From: Nannocystis bainbridge
GTDB taxonomy: Bacteria; Myxococcota_A; Polyangia; Nannocystales; Nannocystaceae
Direction: 5' to 3'
DNA: 64,000 bases
Assembly: GCF_028368995.1 (NCBI RefSeq)
Contig: NZ_JAQNDL010000001.1
Location: 3,622,001 to 3,686,000 of the forward strand
The translations under genes were made by a program, and so were the position numbers. Numbering within the stretch: position 1 is the stretch's first letter; every line of letters begins with the position of its first letter. Below the pieces are notes generated by a model. That model was not told the DNA's origin, did no database searches, and saw nothing but the letters and a program-made list of their open reading frames with translations. Below are positions 11,501-19,254 of this stretch, piece by piece.

Positions 11501-13131
11501 CCGCCGCGCTGGCGATCGCCGAGCCGCCGTTCTCCAACCTCGCCGAGCTCCACTACGAGAACGCCACCGAGGACCCGTGGGGGTCGCTCAAGGCCAGGGA
11601 TCGCAAGCTGCTGGATCGCGTGCTGGCCGGCGAAGTCGCCGGGCCGCGCAAGCTCGACGAGCCCGTGAAGAAGATCGACGACGACACCCTCGCCGAGCTG
11701 GCCGGCGTGCCCGTCGACCGCCGCTTCCTCACCACCCCGGACGGCGAGGTGTGGTTCTTCGACAAGCAGGACCGCCTGCACGTGTTCGACGGCCAGGAGG
11801 TCCGCGCCCCGAGCTTCACCGTCGTCCGCCCCGAAGATCTCGGGGCCTTCCTCGCCGGCGTCGAGCGCTGCGACGGCCACGTCGTCCAGTGGAACAGCGC
11901 GGCCGGGGAGTTCCGCGACATCGCCCGCTACGGCGATCGCGTGCTGATCTTCGAGGGCGTCAACAACGGCCCCTTCACCGCCACCGGCCTGATCGCCGCG
12001 GGGGCCGGGGCCGCCGACGTGCTGTACCACAAGCTCGTCGATCACCTGGCCAAGGACTGGTTCGTCGCCGACGCCTGGTACGTCCCGGGCCTCGGCGGCG
12101 TCCAGCGCACCTTCTACGCCCCGCTCCCCGGCGGCAAGTACAACGACGAGCGCGACCGCCTGCACGAGCTCGAGGGCACGCCCGCGGCGCTGGCCGACGC
12201 CGAGGCCAGGGCGCTGGCGCTGATGCAGCGCCCCGGCGCCCGCGTGGCCTGCATCGAGTGGATGGACGACCTGCGCCGGCGCTCCGACATGGGCCTGCTC
12301 GAGTACTTCTCGGACCGCGCCCGCGACGACGAGAAGTCGCCGCGCTGGCACCTCGAGGCGTTCGCCGAGTTCGAGCAATTGCTGAACGAGTGGGACTGGG
12401 CGTCAACCGTACCTGGCCTTTCGGTCAGCCACGGCGCGCCGCCCGACGACGACGCGATCGCCCGCTTCGCCGCCGCCGCCGGCGCCGAGGTGCCGGAGAA
12501 GCTGCGCGACGCCTGGGCCCACGGCCCGCTGGCGTGGCAGATCGGCGAGCAGGGCCTGGCCTTGCTCGGGCCCGACGAGGCGCTCGCGCGCGGCCCGGCG
12601 CTCGCCGCCGCCGCCGAGGGCATCGCCGCCCAGCTGCCGCCGGCCGACGCCGAGGCCCTGCGCAAATTCATGGCCGGCGCGCAGGTGGTGATCGAGGACG
12701 CGCAGCAGCGGCCGGTGGTGCTGTTCGTGCCGAAATCGCCGCAGCGCGGCGACGGGCGGGTGTTCGTCGAGTACGACGTCGCCGGCCCGCCCGAGGACCT
12801 GTGGTTCGAGGGCTCGTTCGAGTGGTTCATCGCCGAGTCGCTGGGCCGCCCGTTCGTCAAGGCGCTCGGCGAGGCCTGCCCCGAGCTGCTCGGGCTGCCG
12901 TACGGGGCGCGCCGCCACGAGGGCGTGGTCCGCCGCCGCTACGTGCAGGGCGGCAAGTTCTGGGAGGTGGTGTTCGACCCCGAGGCCGGATTCGTGCTGA
13001 CCCGCTCCGGCAAGGCCGGCGCGGCCGGCAGCCACACGCTGCGCCGCTTCACCAGCCCCGAGCAGGCGCAGGCGAACTTCGAGAAGCAGGTCAAGGGCAG
13101 GACCCGCGACGGCTGGCGCCTCGCGACCTGA
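8527..13131 (+). CDS. Giant histone-tail/SUKH/helical-repeat/WGR fusion protein
   Basis: The product is 1534 residues. Residues 1-190 are almost only Lys, Ala, Asp and Thr in short repeats (KKAAKKSDAKAT), like histone H1 tails and myxobacterial histone-like proteins. Residues about 215-290 look like a SMI1/KNR4 (SUKH) domain (FYVLDDEGDNYYLADL, QVWWQDHETREV). Residues about 300-1280 are helical and leucine-rich, HEAT-like. Residues about 1290-1445 resemble a second SUKH domain (VPEKLRDAWAHGPLAWQIGE). Residues about 1460-1533 are a WGR domain (GKFWEVVFDPEAG, LTRSGKAG, FTSPEQAQANFEKQV). WGR domains bind nucleic acid or regulate PARP; SUKH domains often serve as immunity proteins. A DNA-associated scaffold is inference. 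TATCCT (8513-8518) lies eight bases before the ATG. Confidence 0.85.
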   Translation: MPQAKQKSKQKAKKSAAARATAKADKQTKKPKKKASDTGPAKAKKAAKKPAAKAKKAAKTAARKLAKRAEKTDKKAKKTADKATKKAKKTDAKAAKKANAKAVKKAVKKATKKSDAKATKKAAKKSDVKATRKAAKKSDAKATKKAAKKSADKAKKLDTKAARKSDAKAKKTAGKPAKPAKRRAAPGPATDAVLAAQRFYALPVDAEAFAASEEGLTLQTGDDLVAAHFERNFGYFGAIDKTLSGFYVLDDEGDNYYLADLRDSGQVWWQDHETREVSLAFASVEDYAGYREARAAASDDEDADDDEIADRFRPRKLKSTGERRPSTAKLLERYQWLVWLFARSHELRGQILEQDADLVNRAYGHLRGTFATRAAEAKAFAAERGRLADDPHLGIYWLLHTSVLADHARRDEVVAALDGSEHPLVHAFVAAFGALAHDGDVPAAPGFRVRRSRLLFLTGGALTSEEVDRERLTAALFADPVNHGFIKAERLVDAAAAADELQQLHDLVAAGLPGPELGWHSLAALLDVRAGVQASRAADTVLKDMNESTDVDLLADVLELLAPVATDREQVRALIDSVLARDPFHWGVLEVGKVAAERDLEVARAEQFIARIAPLAEVRPLLLEIFSEDDDERGAALKRLRELPPAQQHLLARRLLVMASQIAGDALAVAVDVLLGAGDPDALAELARTVEGLQDPSQFAEQLVELREAGIVDLADPLLPIVQGLLLRPESDGFMADHWKEALVEKLAPVAHEPVVFDWLLAALEEDSRHSLRDDILSKLFIAYNDNQVVARLSEAQASRLIRLAARLGVKPADADAHEDGVFPAIHVYHAAGRVLFYFDNPGGLPAIAEVLAQATDVELLSNLYSALAHIKTEDSLGLLRSRLFVEQRQVWNLCNAVAETFDDEGHAEVMAELERTRSDHGANSYAVVFIDFANDTKKKPHTYVAQLARAVLGWPEPTDPRARGQRKFVLMHAVRLGLESADHELVRLAHPAALAIAEPPFSNLAELHYENATEDPWGSLKARDRKLLDRVLAGEVAGPRKLDEPVKKIDDDTLAELAGVPVDRRFLTTPDGEVWFFDKQDRLHVFDGQEVRAPSFTVVRPEDLGAFLAGVERCDGHVVQWNSAAGEFRDIARYGDRVLIFEGVNNGPFTATGLIAAGAGAADVLYHKLVDHLAKDWFVADAWYVPGLGGVQRTFYAPLPGGKYNDERDRLHELEGTPAALADAEARALALMQRPGARVACIEWMDDLRRRSDMGLLEYFSDRARDDEKSPRWHLEAFAEFEQLLNEWDWASTVPGLSVSHGAPPDDDAIARFAAAAGAEVPEKLRDAWAHGPLAWQIGEQGLALLGPDEALARGPALAAAAEGIAAQLPPADAEALRKFMAGAQVVIEDAQQRPVVLFVPKSPQRGDGRVFVEYDVAGPPEDLWFEGSFEWFIAESLGRPFVKALGEACPELLGLPYGARRHEGVVRRRYVQGGKFWEVVFDPEAGFVLTRSGKAGAAGSHTLRRFTSPEQAQANFEKQVKGRTRDGWRLAT
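10144..10161. repeat. Single 14-bp palindromic unit in the WGR fusion gene
   Basis: The reading is actg-tcctcaagga-catg, a perfect tcc/gga arm pair; it encodes TVLKDM in the helical body. Confidence 0.65.
12412..12429. repeat. Single 14-bp palindromic unit in the WGR fusion gene
   Basis: The reading is cctg-gcctttcggt-cagc, a variant with CCTG/CAGC outer words, at the start of the second SUKH-like domain. Confidence 0.5.
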
Positions 13132-13171
13132 AGGCCCGCGCGGGCGCGCCAGCCGGCGCGCCCGCGATCGC

Positions 13172-13272
13172 CATGCTTTGCAGACATGTCCTTCAGAGCA
13201 TGCTCCAATGAGCATGTCTTATGTGACATGTTATTCAGGACATGATTCCATGAACATGCCCGCCTGGGCACG
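13172..13272. repeat. Longest chain of CATG-period palindromic units
   Basis: CATG occurs at 13172, 13185, 13199, 13213, 13227, 13241 and 13255, then CACG at 13269. The first step is 13 bases and all others are 14. Inner arms include ctc/gag and ccc/ggg (perfect) and several one-mismatch pairs. It lies between two convergent genes. Confidence 0.85.
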
Positions 13273-13275
13273 TCA

Positions 13276-13296
13276 CTCTCTATAAAAGATAGAGAG
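13276..13296. terminator. AT-rich hairpin between convergent genes
   Basis: The arms CTCTCTAT (13276-13283) and ATAGAGAG (13289-13296) pair perfectly around AAAAG. The low GC is exceptional here. It stands just before the kinase stop (13300) and downstream of the WGR gene, so it could end transcription in both directions. Confidence 0.55.
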
Positions 13297-13299
13297 CGT

Positions 13300-16140
13300 T
13301 CAGTGCGCGGCTTCCCACGCGTCGAGCTGCCCCAGCCCGCGCAGGCCGGCCGCCCCCGCGCGCTGCAGCGACTCGCGGGCCGCCCTCGCCGCCTCGGCCG
13401 CCTCGGTCGCGGCTCCGGTCGCGCGCAGCGCCTGGGCCCGCGCCAGGTGCATCATCCCCAGGTCGCCGGGATCGGGGGTCGAGGCGGCCACGTTCTTGAG
13501 CGCGCGGTCGACCCGCCGCAGCGCCGCCGCCGGGTCCTTCTCGAGCAGGTCGACCTGCGCCTGGCCCAAAAGACAGAGCCCGAGGTCGGGGTGGTCGGGG
13601 CCGAGAGCGCTCTCGCGGATCTCGCAACCCCGCACGTACGCGACGCGGGCGCCCGGGTAGTCGGCGAGGTCGCGCCTGGTGTCGCCGATGAACGTAAACA
13701 CCCCCGCGAGCGCCACGTGCCCGGGGGGCAATGTCTCCTCGAGGTGCTGCTGCGCGGCCATCAGCTCGACCAGCCCCTCGGCTGGCTTTCCGGACAGCTG
13801 CAGCATCCCGCCGATGTTCTGCCGGATCAGCCCGACGTTCGGGTCCTTCGGGTTGATCGCCTCGAGGATGGCCCGCGACCGCTGCAGCGCCGCGATCGCC
13901 TCCGCGTGGCGGTTCTGCCGCTCGAGCGCCAGCGCCAGGTTGTTCAGCGGGTTGGCCAGGTCGGGGTGCCCCGCGCCGTGGGCCTGCTCGTCGAGCGCGA
14001 CCGCCCGCTCGAACAGCTGCTGCGCCTCGCGGTAATGGCCGCCGCGCAGCTTCGACGCGCCGAGCACGTTGACCAGGTTGACCAGGCGCGGGTGCTCGGG
14101 GCCGTAGACCTTCTCGTACAGCGCAATCGCCTCGCTCACCGGCGCCTCGGCGCCGGCGTTGTCGCCGGCGGCGATCGCGATCATGCCGACTTGATGCAGC
14201 CACTGCGCGCGCTCGCGGTCGGGCTGGCCGCGGCGACGCAGCAGCGCCTCGGCGTGGTCGACCCACGGCTGGGCCTCGGCCTTGCGCCCGAGCTTGTAGC
14301 CGACCACGAACATCTGGCTCAGCAGCCCATCCCACAGCGTCTCGTCGTCGCGGTCGGCCACCGCCTGCCAGATCGCCGCCGCCTCGGTCGTGCGCGCCAG
14401 CTCGTCGTTGCCCGCCTCGCGCTGCGCCCGCGCCAGCGCGTGGCGGGCCGCCGCCGTCAGGCTCGGATCGTCGAGCGCGAGCGCCTCGGTCGCCGTCGCC
14501 TCGAGCTCGGCCAGCGCGTCCTTGCTCTTGCCCGCGTTCACCTTGGCCCGCGCCGCCCGCAGCCGCTCGCGCAGCGCCTCGCTGCGGGCCGGGTCGGCGA
14601 CCGGGCGCGAGGCCAGGGCCCCGCTGCGCAGCGCCTCGGCGTCGGCGCAGCCCTGCAGCCCCGGCAGCCCCGCCACCGCCTCCGCGGCCCGCTTCACCAC
14701 CTGCTTGTCGGCCTGGCCCAGCAACTCGAGCAGCGCGTCGAGGTCGCGCAGCCGGTGCTGCAGGCAGGCCATGCGCAGGTCCATCAGCTCGGCCGACTGC
14801 TCGCCGCGCACCTGCGTCGAAGCACATGTCTCTTCGTACATGTCCTTCCATTCCTGCGCGTAGCGATCGATCTGCGGCGCCGCCCCGGCCCACGCCCCGG
14901 CCGCGTAGGGCAGCCCGGTGGCCGCGAACGCCGCCTCGACCGTCGCCCGCCGCTCCGCGGGCCACACCGCGCCGACGCGCTCGGCCCCGCCGCCGCACAC
15001 GCCCGGCCCGGTCATCGCCAGCGCCGTGCCGCCGGCCACCGCCGCCGCCAGCAGGGTCCCGCCGAGGGCCAGCCAGCGCCGCTGCCGGCGGACCCGCCCG
15101 GCCTGCAACTCGGCCAGCAGCGCGTCCATGCGCGGGTACCTGGCCTCTCGGTCAGGTTGCAGCCCGCGCAGGCAGATCCGGTGGAGCCACCCGGGCACCT
15201 CGCTGCCGCGCGGCGGCGGCTCGCGCTGGCCGCTGCGGGCCCTCGCGGCCAGCTCCTCGATCGTCGAGCCGGCGAACGGGCGCTTGCCGTACAGCGCCTC
15301 GAACAGGGCCACGCAGAAGCTGAACTGGTCGGTGCGCGCGTCGACGGCCACGCCGGCGTGCTGCTCGGGCGACATGTACGCCGGCGTGCCGACGATCGCC
15401 CCGTAGCGGGTGATCTGGGTGTCGAGCGCGCTCGCGCCGGCGGCCTCGATCGCGTCCGCCGGCGCCTCGGGATCCTCGTCGCGGCGGGCCAGCCCGAAGT
15501 CGGCCACCTGCGCCCGCAGCCGACCGGTCGCGGCGTCGGTGCTGAGCAGCACGTTGTCGGGCTTGAAGTCGCGGTGGATCAGCCCGACCGCGTGCGCCGC
15601 CGCCAGCCCGGCGCCGGCCTGCGCGAACAGATCGACGACCTCCGGCCACGGCCGGCGCGTGGCGATCCACGCCCGCAGGTCGGTGCCCTCGACCAGGTCC
15701 ATGGCGATGAAGACCTGGTCGTCGCGGTGCGCCCCGACGTCGAACACCGGCACCACGTTGGGGTGCGACAGCTTGGCCATCGCCTGCGCCTCGCGGATCA
15801 TCCGCGTGCGCGCCTCGCCGACGGCCGTGCCGTGCAGCAGCTTGATCGCCACGGTGCGGTCGAGGTCGGGGTCGTGGGCCTTGAAGACCGTGCCCATCCC
15901 GCCGGACCCGAGCTGCCCGAGGATGACGTAGCGGCCCAGCGTGGACGCGGGCGCCTGCGCCTCGCCGCCCGCGGGCAGGCTCGCGGTGGTGCGCTCGACG
16001 TCGACCGCGGTGCGCCCCCGCTCGAGGCTGTCGGGGCGCACCACCGTCTCCTCGACAGAGAACCGTCGGCCCGACGCGGGCGCGGTGGTCTGCTCGAGCG
16101 CGTCCGTCGCCTGACTCTCGGGCCATGTCTTCTTGGACAT
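13300..16140 (-). CDS. Ser/Thr protein kinase with TPR sensor tail
   Basis: The product is 946 residues. The N-terminal Hanks-type kinase (about 68-335) has the glycine loop GSGGMG (about 76-81), VAIKLL with the catalytic Lys, HRDFKPDN (about 190) and DFGLA (about 212), so it should be active. A single membrane segment lies about 355-375 (LALGGTLLAAAVAGGTALAM). The outer C-terminal half holds a helical TPR array (VRGEQSAELMDLRMACL, then several TPRs with NPLNNLALALE). This layout is common in myxobacteria. The ATG at 16140 lies inside a palindromic unit (16124-16141), so the first residues MSKKTW are encoded by the repeat. Substrates unknown. Confidence 0.92.
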   Translation of the reverse strand: MSKKTWPESQATDALEQTTAPASGRRFSVEETVVRPDSLERGRTAVDVERTTASLPAGGEAQAPASTLGRYVILGQLGSGGMGTVFKAHDPDLDRTVAIKLLHGTAVGEARTRMIREAQAMAKLSHPNVVPVFDVGAHRDDQVFIAMDLVEGTDLRAWIATRRPWPEVVDLFAQAGAGLAAAHAVGLIHRDFKPDNVLLSTDAATGRLRAQVADFGLARRDEDPEAPADAIEAAGASALDTQITRYGAIVGTPAYMSPEQHAGVAVDARTDQFSFCVALFEALYGKRPFAGSTIEELAARARSGQREPPPRGSEVPGWLHRICLRGLQPDREARYPRMDALLAELQAGRVRRQRRWLALGGTLLAAAVAGGTALAMTGPGVCGGGAERVGAVWPAERRATVEAAFAATGLPYAAGAWAGAAPQIDRYAQEWKDMYEETCASTQVRGEQSAELMDLRMACLQHRLRDLDALLELLGQADKQVVKRAAEAVAGLPGLQGCADAEALRSGALASRPVADPARSEALRERLRAARAKVNAGKSKDALAELEATATEALALDDPSLTAAARHALARAQREAGNDELARTTEAAAIWQAVADRDDETLWDGLLSQMFVVGYKLGRKAEAQPWVDHAEALLRRRGQPDRERAQWLHQVGMIAIAAGDNAGAEAPVSEAIALYEKVYGPEHPRLVNLVNVLGASKLRGGHYREAQQLFERAVALDEQAHGAGHPDLANPLNNLALALERQNRHAEAIAALQRSRAILEAINPKDPNVGLIRQNIGGMLQLSGKPAEGLVELMAAQQHLEETLPPGHVALAGVFTFIGDTRRDLADYPGARVAYVRGCEIRESALGPDHPDLGLCLLGQAQVDLLEKDPAAALRRVDRALKNVAASTPDPGDLGMMHLARAQALRATGAATEAAEAARAARESLQRAGAAGLRGLGQLDAWEAAH
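14824..14855. repeat. 14-bp palindromic units inside the kinase gene
   Basis: The reading is catg-tctcttcgta-catg-tccttccatt-cctg. It encodes the DMYEETC segment just before the conserved VRGEQS motif, without visible insertion. Confidence 0.6.
15139..15156. repeat. Single 14-bp palindromic unit in the kinase gene
   Basis: The reading is cctg-gcctctcggt-cagg; it lies in the segment after the kinase domain. Confidence 0.5.
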
Positions 16141-16141
16141 C
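16124..16141. repeat. 14-bp palindromic unit covering the kinase start codon
   Basis: The reading is catg-tcttcttgga-catc. The CAT at 16138-16140 is the start codon of the kinase on the reverse strand. Confidence 0.65.
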
Positions 16142-16458
16142 TTCTTTTAAAAGGGGGGGCGCCCGCCCACCGCCTCTCTCGGCCCATCATCGGTCATGCC
16201 GGCCGCCCGGCCAACCTCGGCCGCGCCCCGGCGCCACCGGCGCGCGCGGCTCGCTTCCGCGCCCGCACGCGATCGCCTCCGCGCACGCACGCACCGCGAG
16301 CGCCGCTCTCTCGGGGAGTCGCGCCCGCAAGGCCCATCACCGCCAGCTCGCGGATCGTCGACAACTCGCGCGCCGGCGCCTCGCGGGCCCGTCGCTCCCG
16401 AAACGCGGGTGCTCCGGCGGCCTCCCATGCCCCGGCGAGACAGGCCGATAGGCTCGAC
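16141..16458. other. Gene-free stretch
   Basis: It is GC-rich sequence upstream of the kinase and downstream of a small reverse gene. I see no coding signature, repeat or clear promoter apart from a T-rich patch cttttaaaag at 16143-16152. Confidence 0.4.
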
Positions 16459-16818
16459 TCACGGTTCAGCTTGCTGGGCGATCGTCAGCTCGGTCTGTGC
16501 CTCGAGCTCGCCGAAGGTCCGGTGGTGGACGATGCGGCAGCGCTGGACCACGCCGACGAGCTGGTACTTTGGCTTCGCCCGGGCATCGATCCCTGGACCG
16601 ACCGCGAGCGGCTTGCCCGCCTGCTTCTCGCCGGAGGTGCCGGTGAGCTTGTCGGAGACGTACTCGACCCCGGTGACGAGGTCGATGATCTGGGGCTCGT
16701 GCTCGAGGACCGCCATCTTCCCGCCGAAGATTCCGCCCTGCATGCACTCGTACCAGACGACCTGGACGCGATGGCCCACGGGCACCGGCGCGTGAAACAG
16801 GACAGCGATCTTCTGCAT
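16459..16818 (-). CDS. Small hypothetical protein
   Basis: The start at 16818 gives 119 residues beginning MQKIAVLFHAPVPVGHR. The composition is balanced and beta-rich (VQVVWYECMQGG, VLEHEPQIIDLVTGVEYVSD), unlike antisense shadows, and codon third positions are GC-rich in this frame. No signal peptide or membrane segment is visible. I do not recognise the family. It stands alone between the kinase and the hydrolase. Confidence 0.55.
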   Translation of the reverse strand: MQKIAVLFHAPVPVGHRVQVVWYECMQGGIFGGKMAVLEHEPQIIDLVTGVEYVSDKLTGTSGEKQAGKPLAVGPGIDARAKPKYQLVGVVQRCRIVHHRTFGELEAQTELTIAQQAEP

Positions 16819-17210
16819 TCGCCGAGGATAGCCGCGACGTGACCGGCCGCCCAGCGGGCTCCGCTGCAGTCGCCGCGCGGGGAGTTCACCGCGACGTGCG
16901 AGGATGCGCGGCGACGAGGGCTTGCAATCGCATGCCTCCCGCCAGCTGGACATCGCTCGCGTATGCCGCCTGGACGCACGGAATCGGCCCGATGCTCGGC
17001 GCGTCCGGTCATCCGTGCGCTCCGCTTGCGCGGTCGTCGAAATACCTGTCCTTTCGGACATCTGACTCCGCGCGCCGGGGTCATGTTTGCGATCGTCGGT
17101 GTTCGCCTCGGGGCCGGGAGCAGCGAGCCTCCGAGCTCATGCCGCACGAAGCCTGCCGCTCGGGGACTTCACGCTGGCCGGGCCTGCGCCCTGGCGTACA
17201 ATGCCCGCGC
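16819..17210. other. Gene-free stretch before the hydrolase
   Basis: It holds one palindromic unit at 17045-17062 (cctg-tcctttcgga-catc) and TACAAT at 17197-17202, eight bases before the next ATG. Nothing else is recognised. Confidence 0.5.
17045..17062. repeat. Single 14-bp palindromic unit
   Basis: The reading is cctg-tcctttcgga-catc, a perfect tcc/gga arm pair with a TTTC loop, in noncoding DNA. Confidence 0.7.
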
Positions 17211-18098
17211 ATGCAGCCGGTCGTCGGAGGGTTCACCAGCGAGGCCGGGCGCGCCGCCTTCATGCGCGCCCACGACGAGGCCATGCGGTGCCTGCCCGCG
17301 CCCGAGGCCAGCTTCGAGGTCGCCACCAGCTTCGGCACCGTGCGCGCCTGGCGGTTCGCCGGGCCGGGCGACACCCCGCTCGTGCTGCTGCCGGGCAAGG
17401 CCTCGAGCACCCCGCTGTGGGCCGGCAACCTGCCGGGCCTGCAGGCGCTCGCCCCGGTCGTCGCCCTCGACCTGCTCGGCGAGCCGGGCCGTTCGGTGCA
17501 GACGCGACCGATCACCACCGCCTCCGAGCAGGCCCAGTGGCTCGACGAGGCGCTGGCCGGCCTCGGCATCGCCCGCGCGCACGTGCTCGGGGTCTCGTTC
17601 GGCGGCTGGTCGGCGGTCAACCTGGCGATCCACCGCCCGCAGCGGGTCGCCTCGGTGATCGCCCTCGACCCCGCGCTCACGTTCGGGCCGATCGGCGCCA
17701 AGGTGGTGCTGTTCTCGGTGCTGGCCCTGCCGTTCATGCCCCGGCGCGTGCGGAGCTTCGCGCTGTCGTGGATCGCCGGCGGCGCGCGGACGGCCGAAGA
17801 CAGCGCCGAGGGCCGCCTCATCGAGGTCGGCATGCGCGTTTACAAGTCGCGCCTGCCGATGCCCACCTATCCGACCGACGCCTCGCTGCGATCGGTGACC
17901 GTGCCCGCGCTGGTCGTGATCGCCGGACGCAGCATCATTCACGATCCGCCGCGCGCCGCCGCCCGCGCCCGTCTGCTCCCGCGGGCGCAGGTCGAGCTGT
18001 GGCCCGACGCCTCGCACGCGCTCACCGGCGAGTATCCTGAACGCATCGCCCTGGCCGTCGCTGGCTTTCTCGCCCGACAGTCGGCCGGCGCGCCGTGA
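17211..18098 (+). CDS. Alpha/beta hydrolase
   Basis: The start at 17211 gives 295 residues. The fold shows the nucleophile elbow GVSFGGWS (Ser about 126), an oxyanion-type segment VLLPGKASSTPLW, an acid on the strand LVVIAGRSIIHDP and the catalytic His in DASHAL near the end. These are the triad of alpha/beta hydrolases, and the closest look is the haloperoxidase/esterase group. No signal peptide, so cytosolic. TACAAT eight bases upstream of the ATG suggests a leaderless mRNA. Substrate unknown; the longer frame opening at 16839 lacks coding character before residue 125. Confidence 0.85.
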   Translation: MQPVVGGFTSEAGRAAFMRAHDEAMRCLPAPEASFEVATSFGTVRAWRFAGPGDTPLVLLPGKASSTPLWAGNLPGLQALAPVVALDLLGEPGRSVQTRPITTASEQAQWLDEALAGLGIARAHVLGVSFGGWSAVNLAIHRPQRVASVIALDPALTFGPIGAKVVLFSVLALPFMPRRVRSFALSWIAGGARTAEDSAEGRLIEVGMRVYKSRLPMPTYPTDASLRSVTVPALVVIAGRSIIHDPPRAAARARLLPRAQVELWPDASHALTGEYPERIALAVAGFLARQSAGAP

Positions 18099-18267
18099 CG
18101 AACACGGCCAATTCGCCGGCGTACGGCGGCGGCGAGGCCGGCGAATGTCACGAGGCGCGAATACGACGAGCGCCGCGACGCCGACGTCCTCGGCCGCGAG
18201 CATCCACGATAGTGAATCACGGCACCGCGTTGTCGTGGCTGGCGGCGCTTGATACGGTGATGGTGCT

Positions 18268-18813
18268 TTGGACTGGACCGCCTCTGTTCTCGTGTTCGCG
18301 CTCGCGGGCGCCGCCCCGACGGTGAAGGACAGCGGCCAGACGGCGCCGGGGACGGAGGTCGTGCGGGTCAAGCGGGACTTCGGCAAGCCGCACTTCGACC
18401 TGGCGATCGACGCGTGGGTGTCGGCCGACGCGACGCGGCTCGACGAGGCCCGGCTGTGGTGGGTCAACACGGCCGAGCAGGACCGGCGCAAGCCGCTCGG
18501 GCCGATGGTCGAGCGCATGGTCAAGCTGCGCTACCACCGGGCCTCGAGCCGCTCGCTGACGGTCACGGTCACCGGCGACGACAAGGAGTTCGCGTTCGTG
18601 CTCGAGCTGGCCGAGTCGGGCCAGCTGCACGCGTTCGTCGCCATCGACACCGAGCAGGGCCGCCACGTCCCGCGCTGCCGCCTCAGCACGGCCCACCTGA
18701 TCGCCCACCGCGTGCTCGGCATGCCGGTCGGCCTCGCCCGCGTCAACGTCACCTGCAGCGACGCCGGCGGCGCGGTCCACAAGGGCACCGTCCGCCACCG
18801 CGAAGTCAGCTGA
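18268..18813 (+). CDS. Secreted hypothetical protein
   Basis: The most upstream plausible start is TTG at 18268, giving 181 residues with a short hydrophobic leader (WTASVLVFALAGAAP). TACGGT (18253-18258) lies nine bases upstream. The body is beta-rich (FDLAIDAWVSADATRL, KLRYHRASSRSLTVTVTGDD) and has two Cys late in the chain that could form a disulfide. No family recognised. A 14-bp unit chain begins 29 bases after the stop. Confidence 0.6.
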   Translation: MDWTASVLVFALAGAAPTVKDSGQTAPGTEVVRVKRDFGKPHFDLAIDAWVSADATRLDEARLWWVNTAEQDRRKPLGPMVERMVKLRYHRASSRSLTVTVTGDDKEFAFVLELAESGQLHAFVAIDTEQGRHVPRCRLSTAHLIAHRVLGMPVGLARVNVTCSDAGGAVHKGTVRHREVS

Positions 18814-18842
18814 CGGCGAAGTTTCTTTGGCAGGATGAACGA

Positions 18843-18902
18843 CATGCCCGTTCGGGCATGTCGTTTGGAGCATGCTCTTCGGAGCATGCTCATAAGGACG
18901 TG
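18843..18902. repeat. Chain of four 14-bp palindromic units
   Basis: The reading is catg-cccgttcggg-catg-tcgtttggag-catg-ctcttcggag-catg-ctcataagga-cgtg. The first and third units are perfect but use different arms (ccc/ggg and ctc/gag) and TTC(G)-type loops. Confidence 0.85.
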
Positions 18903-18986
18903 CGAATCATAGGCCGCGCTCGGCCATGTCGCTACGGGTTCACCGGCTCGCGTCGCGTGACGCAGAACCACGACTGCCGCGCTCTA

Positions 18987-19097
18987 ACCTGTCCTTTCGA
19001 ACATGCCGGCGAATCGGCCCGGCTGCGCTCGGACCTGTGCTTTCGAGCATGCCCGCGACCTGGCCCGGCCGCGCTCGGACCTGTGCTTTCGGGCATT
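18987..19097. repeat. 46-bp tandem repeat carrying palindromic units
   Basis: Copies begin at 18987, 19033 and 19079 (the last partial), an exact 46-bp period. Each starts acctgt(c/g)ctttcgarcat and ends gcgctcgg. A weaker relative lies near 18914. Confidence 0.8.
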
Positions 19098-19192
19098 CGC
19101 GCGACGACGAGCGACCGGCCTCGTGCGCGGTCGTGCTCGCCGCGAGCCCTTTGACACCCTTCTGCGCCCGCTGCGGCGCCGGCCCCGGGGAA

Positions 19193-19233
19193 TCTAAGTC
19201 ATGCGTTTGACTTAATCAGTCGCACGACTTAGA
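19193..19233. promoter_or_regulatory. Operator over the P450 promoter
   Basis: The arms TCTAAGTCATGCG (19193-19205) and CGCACGACTTAGA (19221-19233) form a 13-bp inverted repeat with one mismatch, and a third half-site TGACTTA lies between them. It overlaps a promoter TTGACT (19207-19212), 17 bases, TAGACC (19230-19235). The TetR encoded next to the P450 gene is the obvious ligand. Confidence 0.75.
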
Positions 19234-19254
19234 CCTGCCGATGCAGAGGTTTTC

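Larger units (their letters stand above)
18814..19192. other. Repeat-filled intergenic region before the P450 operon
   Basis: It contains a four-unit palindromic chain (18843-18902) and a 46-bp tandem repeat carrying further units (18987-19097). No gene is recognised. Confidence 0.6.

Noticed and set aside
8512..12378. A 1288-codon reverse frame over the WGR fusion gene
   Set aside because: Its C-terminal GLLGGL repeats are the mirror of the Lys/Ala tail; no motif is present.
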